From an uncultured Serinicoccus sp. (GTDB taxonomy: Bacteria > Actinomycetota > Actinomycetes > Actinomycetales > Dermatophilaceae), in assembly GCF_947487915.1 (NCBI RefSeq), contig NZ_CANKYH010000005.1, forward strand, positions 186,001 through 250,000: 64,000 bases of DNA, written 5' to 3'. Every line of letters begins with the position of its first letter. Within the stretch, counting starts at the first letter, position 1. This document shows positions 28,102 to 34,518 of the stretch, one piece after another. A program made the translations under genes and the position numbers. The notes beneath the pieces were generated by a model, which saw only the letters and a list, made by a program, of their open reading frames with translations, was not told where the DNA came from and searched no databases.

Positions 28102-28251
28102 ACGGTGTCGTTCCCCTCCCGGCACAGACCGGAACATCGAGTCGGTGGTGCGGCGATCACCCCTGTGCGGTGCTCAGCCGCCGACCACTCTAGCCCCGGC
28201 CGCGGCGTTCCCCTAGCGACGCGCGACCGGCGGCGGTGCCATAGTGAGGGC

Positions 28252-28584
28252 ATGAGCGACATCCCCAGCATCCCCGTCACCGAGCTCGCGGACGACGCGG
28301 TCGTCGTCGACGTGCGCGAGCCCGAGGAATGGGCGGCCGGTCACGCGCCCGGCGCCATCCACCTCCCCCTGGGCGACATCCCCGCCCGCATCGACGAGCT
28401 GCCCGAGACCTCCGCCTCGCTGCCGGTCGTCTGCCGCAGCGGCGGGCGGTCGGGTCGGGCCGTCGAGTGGCTCGTGCAGCAGGGCTTCGACGTCGTCAAC
28501 GTCGACGGCGGCATGCAGGCGTGGAGCCGGGCGGGCAAGAGCATGGTGGGCGGGACGGACGGGCAGGAGCCGACGGTCGTCTGA
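28252..28584 (+). CDS. Single-domain rhodanese
   Basis: 110 residues from ATG 28252 (GTGAGGGC upstream). Rhodanese features: VVVDVREPEEWAAGHAPGAIHLPLG in outline (residues about 17-42) and the active-site loop VVCRSGGRSGRA with the catalytic Cys near 64, then VVNVDGGMQAW. It transfers sulfane sulfur in the cytoplasm. A TTCTTTTT-type T-rich run sits just after the stop. Divergent from the Tad array; no evidence it is linked to it. Confidence 0.9.
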   Translation: MSDIPSIPVTELADDAVVVDVREPEEWAAGHAPGAIHLPLGDIPARIDELPETSASLPVVCRSGGRSGRAVEWLVQQGFDVVNVDGGMQAWSRAGKSMVGGTDGQEPTVV

Positions 28585-28665
28585 CCGCCTCTGCACGAGT
28601 CTTCCTTTTTCTTACCGTGAGACAAGAGATGGGCATACTTTCCTCGCGAGTCCGGTGGGACGCCC

Positions 28666-29259
28666 GTGACTGAGCCTGGACGGCGGCCTCTGCCGGTCGG
28701 TTCCCGGGTCGTGGTGCGACACCTCATCGAGGACGGGGAGCGGGCGACCGACACGATCGGCGAGCTGCTCGGTGCCACCGGGGACGAGCTGGTCGTGGGA
28801 GGCCGCCACGGGGACGTGCGCATCCGGCGGGCGGACGTCGTCGTCGCCAAACCGGTCCCCGACCGGCCCTGGCGGGTCGCCGCGTTCCTGCGACGCGCGG
28901 GCGTGGCCGTGCTCGACCTCGACGGGGTGCCCCGCCACGGCCCGGTCGAGTCGCTCCTCGACAGCCTGACGACAGGCGGCATCCCCGTCGTCCTGCTCAC
29001 CGACCGCCCGGACCAGGTGGCGGCCGAGCTCGAGGAGATCGGCCTGGCGCGCTTCATACCCATGCTGCTCAGCACGCACGACCTGGGGGCCGCCAAGCCC
29101 GAGACCGAGGCGTATGCCGCGGCGCACGCGGAGATCGAGCGTCGCCTGGGTCGCCGCGTGGCGCCGGCGGAGGTCGCCTTCACCGACGACCGGGCCGACC
29201 ACGTCGACGCCGCCCGTGCCGTCGGCTGGCGCGGCCAGGTGTTCACCCTCCCCCGCTGA
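28666..29259 (+). CDS. HAD-like protein with N-terminal SH3-like domain
   Basis: 197 residues from a GTG start. The first 65 residues form a small beta domain (VGSRVVVRHLIEDGERATDT, then GDVRIRRADVVVAKPVP) of the sort found in front of some actinobacterial acetyltransferases. A HAD-like domain follows: VAVLDLDGVP (DxD nucleophile motif), VVLLTDRPDQ, LGAAKPETEAY (Lys) and FTDDRADHVDAA (acidic loop). The cap domain is minimal. The substrate is unknown. The 81 bases before it are relatively AT-rich (TTCCTTTTTCTTACC), and a promoter there is likely. Confidence 0.75.
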   Translation: MTEPGRRPLPVGSRVVVRHLIEDGERATDTIGELLGATGDELVVGGRHGDVRIRRADVVVAKPVPDRPWRVAAFLRRAGVAVLDLDGVPRHGPVESLLDSLTTGGIPVVLLTDRPDQVAAELEEIGLARFIPMLLSTHDLGAAKPETEAYAAAHAEIERRLGRRVAPAEVAFTDDRADHVDAARAVGWRGQVFTLPR

Positions 29260-29311
29260 CCCGTCCGCACGACGGCACGTCCGGCGCGGCCCGATCCCGC
29301 GCCCGGGGGTG

Positions 29312-29373
29312 CGCGACTGCAGCGGACAGGTCGCTCAGCAGGGCGATTCCACGACATACCCGGTGCAGTCGCG
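29312..29373. repeat. Long-loop inverted repeat between convergent genes
   Basis: CGCGACTGCA (29312-29321) and its perfect complement TGCAGTCGCG (29364-29373) are separated by 42 bases; flanking GGG and CCC extend the pairing with a two-base bulge. It lies between the HAD and Fpg genes, which converge here. It may act as a terminator, or be a binding site or small mobile repeat; a multi-copy check would decide. Confidence 0.5.
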
Positions 29374-29395
29374 CCCTTGTCGGACTGGGGAGCGG

Positions 29396-30256
29396 TCAGC
29401 GCAGGAGGCGCGACATGCGGCGGTCGGCGAGGGGCTTGCCGCCGGTCTGGCAGGTGGGGCAGTACTGCAGCGAGGAGTCGGCGAAGGAGACCTCGTGCAC
29501 GGTGTCGCCGCACACCGGGCAGGCCTCGCCGGTGCGGCCGTGGACGTTCATCCCGGCGCGCTTGGCGTCCTTGAGCGCGGCCGCCGGCTTGCCCTCGGCC
29601 GCCATCACCGCCGCCTGCAGCGTGGTGCGCAGCGCCTGGTAGAGCTCGCCGACCTGCTCCGGGGTGAGTCCGGCCGCCAGGGCGAAGGGGGAGAGCCGGG
29701 CCGCGTGCAGGATCTCGTCGGAGTAGGCGTTGCCGACCCCGGCCAGGATGGACTGGTCGCGCAGCACCCCCTTGATCTGGGTCCGTCGTCCCTGCAGGAG
29801 CGCGGTGAAGGCCGCCTCGTCGAAGTCGTCGGCCAGGGGGTCCGGACCCAGCGAGGCCACCCCCGGCACCTTCGCCGGGTCGGACACGACGTAGGCCGCG
29901 AGGCCCTTCTTGGTCCCCGCCTCGGTGAGGTCGAAGCCGGCCCCGTCGTCCAGCCGCAGCCGCAGGGCGATGGGGCTGCGCCCGGGCCGGACCTGCGTCC
30001 GGGGCACCTCGTCGTACCACCGCAGCCACCCCGCCCGGGCCAGGTGGAAGACCAGGTGGGTGCCGTCGACGTCGAGGTCGACGAACTTGCCGTGCCGGCG
30101 GACCGCGTCCACGGGCGCCCCGACGAGGGCGGACGGCGGAGGGTCGAAGGTCTTGAGCACCGCGATGGACCCGAGCTCGGTGTCGGTCACGACCCGTCCG
30201 GTGACCCGCTCGGACAGGAAGTCCGTGAGCGCCTGGACCTCCGGCAGCTCGGGCAT
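29396..30256 (-). CDS. Fpg/Nei-family DNA glycosylase
   Basis: 286 residues. MPELPEV gives the catalytic Pro2/Glu3; RRHGKFVDLDV carries the conserved Lys; GVGNAYSDEILHAARLSP is the helix-two-turns-helix with the conserved Asn. The C-terminal zinc finger is C-x2-C-x16-C-x2-C (CPVCGDTVHEV ... YCPTCQ, about 245-270). In classical Fpg the finger has an Arg before the second Cys pair (QRATFYC); here the aligned residue appears to be Ser (ADSSLQYC). It should excise oxidised bases in base-excision repair. Its start overlaps the App1 stop (TGATG). Confidence 0.88.
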   Translation of the reverse strand: MPELPEVQALTDFLSERVTGRVVTDTELGSIAVLKTFDPPPSALVGAPVDAVRRHGKFVDLDVDGTHLVFHLARAGWLRWYDEVPRTQVRPGRSPIALRLRLDDGAGFDLTEAGTKKGLAAYVVSDPAKVPGVASLGPDPLADDFDEAAFTALLQGRRTQIKGVLRDQSILAGVGNAYSDEILHAARLSPFALAAGLTPEQVGELYQALRTTLQAAVMAAEGKPAAALKDAKRAGMNVHGRTGEACPVCGDTVHEVSFADSSLQYCPTCQTGGKPLADRRMSRLLR

Positions 30257-31320
30257 CAGGCCTTCTCCCCCGGCCGGGTGCGGTTGCGGGCGCCGACCAG
30301 GAGCTGGTGCAGCCCGAAGCCGTTGGACGCCTTGAGCATCGGCACCTGCACGCGCTTGCCCAGCAGCTCGTCCGTCGCCACCGGCAGACCGCTGGAGAGG
30401 ACCTGCTCGGCCGGGGTCAGCTCGCGCAGGCAGATCGCCTCGACGGCCTCCGGGTGCTCCTGGGCGAACTGGCCGTAGATCACCGGGTCGTGCTGGCCGT
30501 CGTCACCGACGAGGATCCACCGCATCCCGGGGAAGTCCTCGCGCAGCCGCCGCAGCTCGGCCTCCTTGTGCTCCTGCCCCGACCGGAACCACCCGGTGTT
30601 GGTGGGCCCCCAGTCGGTGAGGAGCATCGGGCCGACCGGGAAGTCGTGGCGGCGCAGGAAGCGGGTGAGGGCGGGCGCGGTGTTCCACGCCCCCGTCGAG
30701 AGGTAGAAGACCGGCATCCGCGGGTCCTCGCCGAGCAGGGCGCGGTACATCGCGCTCATGCCCGGCACCGCCTGGCGCACCTGCTCGGACCGGACGAAGG
30801 TGTTCCACCCCGCGATGAACATGCGGGGCAGGTGGGTCACCATCACCGTGTCGTCGATGTCGCTGACCAGGCCGACGCCGACGGCGGGGTCCACGATCAT
30901 CACCGACACGGTGAGCGAGTCGCCGTTGCCGAGGTCGAGGTGGGCCTCCTGCCAGCCCGGACCGAGACCGTGGCCGTGCAGCTCCACGTCGACGTAGCCA
31001 CCGCGGTCGCTGCGGGCGCTCGCCTGCGCCTGGCCGAGCCGCACGTGCACGGTCACGCCCACCGCGGGCGCGGTGAGGAACAGCCGCCAGCCGCGCTGCG
31101 CGATGTCGAGCAGCGAGTCCTGCGCGTGGGTGAGGGCGGTGCGCGACTCCTCCGGCTCGTGCCGGGACAGCAGCACCCGCGCGAAGACCCGCACCCGGTC
31201 GGGCGTGCCGTAGCCGGTGTAGCCGAACAACCGCTCGTGCCAGCCGCGTCGACGCAGGCTGGAGCTCATGCGCCGTCGGACGGAGTCCTCGAGCTGCGCG
31301 GCGATGTGAGGACGCGCCAT
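30256..31320 (-). CDS. App1-family phosphatidate phosphatase-like protein
   Basis: 354 residues from ATG 31320. An N-terminal beta domain (about 30-145) is followed by the App1 catalytic domain with LVSDIDDTVMVT (DxDxT nucleophile motif, about 150-161), FYLSTGAWNTAP, and HKEAELRRLREDFPGMRW leading to ILVGDDGQHDPVIYGQFA. Yeast App1 is a Mg-dependent phosphatidate phosphatase; the bacterial substrate is unproven. It is soluble with no signal peptide. It overlaps fpg and starts 10 bases after the CcdA/MauF-like frame, so it probably shares that transcript. Confidence 0.85.
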   Translation of the reverse strand: MARPHIAAQLEDSVRRRMSSSLRRRGWHERLFGYTGYGTPDRVRVFARVLLSRHEPEESRTALTHAQDSLLDIAQRGWRLFLTAPAVGVTVHVRLGQAQASARSDRGGYVDVELHGHGLGPGWQEAHLDLGNGDSLTVSVMIVDPAVGVGLVSDIDDTVMVTHLPRMFIAGWNTFVRSEQVRQAVPGMSAMYRALLGEDPRMPVFYLSTGAWNTAPALTRFLRRHDFPVGPMLLTDWGPTNTGWFRSGQEHKEAELRRLREDFPGMRWILVGDDGQHDPVIYGQFAQEHPEAVEAICLRELTPAEQVLSSGLPVATDELLGKRVQVPMLKASNGFGLHQLLVGARNRTRPGEKA

Positions 31321-31330
31321 ACCGGCCACC

Positions 31331-32137
31331 CTATCCGCCCAGCCGCGCCCAGGCCGCCGCGAGCAGCAGCAGCCCGGCGAGCGCGCTGCCGGCGCGTTCG
31401 AGGACGCGCGAGTGCCCGGCCAGGAAGGTCTGCCACCCGGGTGAGCCCAGGCCGATCCAGAGCAGCACCGCCCAGGACCGGGAGAGGCCGAAGGCCGCGC
31501 CCAGGGCGACGGCGACCCACCACGGCGGCACGACGAGCAGGACGAACAGCGCAGCGAGGTATGCCGCGGCCGACGGCACGAGGGTCCGCCACCCGCAGCC
31601 GTACTCCAGGCCGAAGCGCAGCCCGCCGCGGGCCATGCCCCGGGCGAAGACCTCCTGCGGGATGAGGATCGAGCGCTGCGGCAGCGGCAGCCGTGGCGTG
31701 AGCGCGTCGAGCACCACCAGGGCCAGGACGAGCACGACCAGCAGCACCAGGCGCACCCGCTCGGGCACCGGGCTGACCAGCCCGGACAGGACACCGAGAC
31801 CCAACCCGGTGGCGGCACCGCCGAGGGTCGTCCCGGCGGCGAAGGCTCCCCAGAGGGAGAGCTGTCGTTGTCGGCCCCGGACCGAGGCCACCAGCGCCCA
31901 CGCGCTGTTGACGCCTCAGGTGGAGCCGGAGAGCGCCACCCCGGCGACCGTCACCCCGAAGAGGGCCGGGACGACCCACGCCGGACCGGACACCGGGATC
32001 AGCAGCAGGCAGAGCAGCCCGCCGGCCCCGAGGAGCAGGAGCAGCGGCAACGGGTCGGCGGCCCAGCGGCGCCGCGCGGAGACCCCGGTCGCGGCGTCGG
32101 CCACGACCGGCAGGTCCGGGTCCTCTAGATCGCCCAC
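31331..32137 (-). CDS. CcdA/MauF-like thiol-redox membrane protein with in-frame TGA (candidate selenoprotein)
   Basis: One continuous reading frame of 269 codons from GTG 32137 is broken by a single TGA at 31916-31918 (codon 74). Before it come 73 residues with two membrane segments (about 29-44 and 47-70) ending VALSGST. After it comes GVNSAWALVASV and 185 more residues with about four helices. FGLEYGCGWRTLVP carries Cys181. This layout, SxT-X-GxN near the end of one helix and a Cys/Gly motif in a later one, resembles DsbD/CcdA/MauF electron carriers, which need two Cys. X74 is then the missing Cys, read as TGA. Downstream coding could otherwise begin at GTG 31891, which has no ribosome binding site. 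It overlaps the MADH-like gene by 13 bases. The readings are selenocysteine, recoding, two genes, or a recent nonsense mutation. Confidence 0.6.
31873..31907 (-). promoter_or_regulatory. Hairpins just after the in-frame TGA; possible bacterial SECIS
   Basis: In the mRNA, nucleotides 9-24 after the TGA form a perfect 6-bp hairpin with loop GTGG (31907-31892). A second stem follows (31889-31873), GGCCTC/CGGGCC-like with one G-U pair and apical loop GGTCC. Its loop begins 32 nucleotides after the TGA and resembles the GGUCU loop of E. coli fdhF SECIS. GC-rich coding DNA often forms hairpins, so this is suggestive only. Confidence 0.3.
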
Positions 32138-32637
32138 GGGCAGATCGTCGCGACGCAGGAGCCGGAGCCGGAGCAGGTCCAGCCGTCGGAGCAGCGGTAG
32201 GTCCGGCCGTCGCTGAACTTCCAGTGCCAGGAGTCGTAGACGCCGCCCCAGCAGTCGTCCGGCCGGTGGGTGTAGTAGCGGTCGACGCCCGGCCCGTTCT
32301 TGTGCCAGGCGACGACGTTGCCGGCACCGGAGCGGTACTTCCAGCAGCAGGACCCGTCACGGCACATGGGTGAGGGACCGCACTGGATGCCGTTCTCGGT
32401 GTGGTCGCGGGCGTAGGTCGCGCACGGCCCGGTCGAGGTGTCGGTGTAGTCCAGGAAGTAGGCGGCCTGGGCCCGCACCTGGCTGCCGCCGCGGTTGACC
32501 AGCGCCAGCGACCCGACACCAACCGCCGTCCCCGCGCCCAGCACGCGGGCCAGGAAACCGCGACGGCTGGGGCGCTCCCGCAGCCGGTCCCGCAACCGGC
32601 CGGTGTCGGCCACCGGTAGGTCCTCGAAGCGCATCAT
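32125..32637 (-). CDS. Tat-exported cysteine-rich protein, methylamine-dehydrogenase-light-chain-like
   Basis: 170 residues. Twin-arginine signal SRRGFLARVLGAG (about 24-36) and a hydrophobic stretch precede a mature part packed with ten Cys (72, 86, 92, 97, 98, 129, 149, 155, 161, 166) and eight Trp, several next to Cys (CCWKY, CWGGVY, CPWAI). This resembles MauA, the small subunit of methylamine dehydrogenase, which is Tat-exported, disulfide-rich and carries the tryptophan tryptophylquinone cofactor. It follows a MauD-like gene (overlap TGATG), as in mau operons. No MauB or MauG is in the window, so TTQ formation is unproven. It may instead be a different secreted disulfide-knotted protein. 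Confidence 0.7.
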   Translation of the reverse strand: MMRFEDLPVADTGRLRDRLRERPSRRGFLARVLGAGTAVGVGSLALVNRGGSQVRAQAAYFLDYTDTSTGPCATYARDHTENGIQCGPSPMCRDGSCCWKYRSGAGNVVAWHKNGPGVDRYYTHRPDDCWGGVYDSWHWKFSDGRTYRCSDGWTCSGSGSCVATICPWAI

Positions 32638-33227
32638 GACGGGCTGTCCTCCCTCGTCGACGGTCGTGCCCCGGCCTGGTGGAGCGTCGTGTCGGCCTGG
32701 CGGAGCCAGCCGCCCAGGTCGGTGTCCTCCTCCGGCAGCAGGGCCGCCCGCAGGGTGCCCGACGCGTCGAGGAGCGCCAGGTAGGGGGTGGCCGGGACGG
32801 CCAGCCGGTCCATCACCGTCCGGCCCTGCGGCAGGCAGCGCAGCCGACCCGCGCCGTCGGCGTCCTGGAGGCCGGGTGCGCAGGAGCCCGCCGAGACGAG
32901 GGTCAGCGCCGCCGACCCGTCCGCGACCTGCGGGTCCGCGGCGAGCGCCCGCAGGGTGAGCGAGCACGAGCTGCACCCGGGCGAGACGAAGGCCAGGAGG
33001 GTATGCCGCGCGGTCGGGTCGACGAGCTCGGCCGCCAGGTCCCCCGGCACCCGGAACCCCACCAGCTCGCGGGTGGTCCGCGCCCCGGCGCCCTGGTGCG
33101 GTGCCGCCGCCCCGCCCTCGAGCTGCTGGGTGAGCAGGCTGACCTGCCGCAGCAGACCGGCCAGCCCCAGGGCCAGGAGCGCGATGGCGACGAAGGCGAG
33201 GACGAGGGCGGAGGCGGTGAAGCTCAT
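32634..33227 (-). CDS. TlpA/MauD-like thiol-disulfide protein
   Basis: 197 residues from ATG 33227. One N-terminal membrane anchor (about 5-28) precedes a thioredoxin-fold domain with FVSPGCSSCSLTL; Cys85 and Cys88 form the CxxC. Two more Cys (GSCAPG and RLRCLPQG) and VPATPYLALL (the cis-Pro loop) follow. MauD-type proteins introduce or isomerise disulfides in the MADH light chain outside the membrane. It overlaps the MauE-like gene upstream (ATGA) and the cysteine-rich protein gene downstream. Its probable client is that neighbour. Confidence 0.82.
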   Translation of the reverse strand: MSFTASALVLAFVAIALLALGLAGLLRQVSLLTQQLEGGAAAPHQGAGARTTRELVGFRVPGDLAAELVDPTARHTLLAFVSPGCSSCSLTLRALAADPQVADGSAALTLVSAGSCAPGLQDADGAGRLRCLPQGRTVMDRLAVPATPYLALLDASGTLRAALLPEEDTDLGGWLRQADTTLHQAGARPSTREDSPS

Positions 33228-33796
33228 CGCACCGCCCCGGTGAGGGTGGTGAGCCCGGCAGGGACCGCCCGGGCCGCGGGCAGCGCGGCCGTGGCCACGG
33301 CCAGCGTCAGCCCGCCGGCGGCGGCCACGACGACCTGGGCCCAGACCGGGGCGCCGGGGATGGCCGCCCACGGACCGGTCGGCAGCACCACGGCCGCGAG
33401 CGCGAGGACGCCCAGCACCCCGGCCCGCACCACGCTCCAGCCGGTGACCGGGGTGGTGCCGAGCCCGCAGCCGCAGGGGACCTCCTGCCCGACGGTGCGC
33501 CGCCGCACCACGTGCAGGTAGGCCGCGAAGCCCAGGCAGAGCACGGCGGCGCCCAGACCCAGGACTGGCACGACCGGACGGCCGAGCACGCCCAGCCCGA
33601 CCGCGAGCAGGCCCACGGCCAGCACGAGCTCGACCGGGCCCAGGACGAGGGCCAGCCACCGGTGGGCGGAGGAGGGGAGCGTGCCGTGGGCCTGCAGCGC
33701 GGCCCGCGTCGACCGGGGGGCCCGGGCGTGGGACAGGCCCGAGACGAGCAGCACCAGGGCGACGGCCCACGTGCTCGCCGCCGCGAGCACGCTCAC
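33224..33796 (-). CDS. MauE-like redox-associated membrane protein
   Basis: 190 residues from a GTG that overlaps the previous stop (GTGA). About five membrane helices; the signature PCGCG (Cys108, Cys110) sits in a loop after AYLHVVRRRTVGQ, as in the MauE/DoxX-like family, where CxCFG is typical. In Paracoccus MauE is required for maturation of the MADH light chain. Here it precedes MauD-like and MauA-like genes in the mau order E-D-A. Confidence 0.82.
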   Translation of the reverse strand: MSVLAAASTWAVALVLLVSGLSHARAPRSTRAALQAHGTLPSSAHRWLALVLGPVELVLAVGLLAVGLGVLGRPVVPVLGLGAAVLCLGFAAYLHVVRRRTVGQEVPCGCGLGTTPVTGWSVVRAGVLGVLALAAVVLPTGPWAAIPGAPVWAQVVVAAAGGLTLAVATAALPAARAVPAGLTTLTGAVR

Positions 33797-34509
33797 CGGA
33801 CCAGCTCCACGGTGACCTCGGCCATCGAGGCGATGACCGTGTCGACGACCTCCTCGCTGCCCGGCATGCCGTAGGTCACGAAGTCGGCGCCCTCGAGGAC
33901 GGCATACGGGTGGCGTTCCTCACCCGAGGACCGCGACAGCAGCCCGCCCCGCACGGGTGCCCCGGAGGAGCGCCCGCTCTGCAGCTGCCCGGTGCGGGCC
34001 CGCCGGATGTCGAGGAGGTAGCCCGGGGTCCCCCCGCCGCCGGCCCCGCCCGCCCCGGCCAGCTCGACCACCTGGGCGAGGGTCTGCGTGCGGTAGGGCG
34101 ACCAGCTCGTCCGGCCGGTGGGGGTGAGGACCGGGCCCAGCCGGTCCTCCCGGAGGTCCACGTCGGCGAGGTAGCCGCTCAGGGCCTCGACATCCATGGC
34201 CGGCACGGTCGAGCCGTAGACGTGGTGGGCCCCCACCGCGACCGCCCAGCCCAGACCCTGCTGCGGGTCGTCACCGAGCCGGCCGTAGCGCAGCGAGCGG
34301 CCGTCGCGCAGCGCGACCTCCCGCTGCAGCGAGGTCCCGGTGACCTCGAGGTAGAACCCGAGGTCGGCCTCGGTGCCCGAGGTGACCTCCAGCTGGCCGG
34401 CTCCCTCCAGGGCCAGGACCGCCAGCGCCGTGCCCCCCGGCAGGGCGGTGGCGTCCGGGACGTCGACGCGCACGCCCTCACCGGAGAGCAGACGGTGCTC
34501 GGTGTGCAT
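33793..34509 (-). CDS. Unknown soluble protein heading the mau-like cassette
   Basis: 238 residues from ATG 34509, with a strong GAGGAGG ribosome binding site. There are no Cys, no signal peptide and no membrane segment. A beta-rich first half (LALEGAGQLEVTSGTEADLG) is followed by a Gly/Ala stretch (LAGAGGAGGGGTPGYLLDI, about 153-171) and a second mixed half ending VIASMAEVTVELVR. I do not recognise a family. It overlaps the MauE-like gene (GTGA), so it belongs to the cassette, in the slot that MauB (heavy chain) occupies in mauFBEDA. It shows no beta-propeller repeats of the MauB kind, so equivalence is not supported by sequence. Confidence 0.65.
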   Translation of the reverse strand: MHTEHRLLSGEGVRVDVPDATALPGGTALAVLALEGAGQLEVTSGTEADLGFYLEVTGTSLQREVALRDGRSLRYGRLGDDPQQGLGWAVAVGAHHVYGSTVPAMDVEALSGYLADVDLREDRLGPVLTPTGRTSWSPYRTQTLAQVVELAGAGGAGGGGTPGYLLDIRRARTGQLQSGRSSGAPVRGGLLSRSSGEERHPYAVLEGADFVTYGMPGSEEVVDTVIASMAEVTVELVR

Positions 34510-34518
34510 GGGCCCTCC

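Noticed and set aside
28600..28616. Rho-independent terminator with T-tract after the rhodanese gene
   Set aside because: There is a T-rich run (TTCCTTTTTCTT) but no stable stem before it.
31331..31891. Independent gene starting at GTG 31891
   Set aside because: No ribosome binding site, and the frame is open straight back to the TGA and continues as the upstream membrane protein. Kept as an alternative in the feature entry.
32125..32637. True methylamine dehydrogenase light chain
   Set aside because: The likeness is in gene order and Cys/Trp richness; no heavy chain, amicyanin or MauG is seen, so enzyme activity is not claimed.
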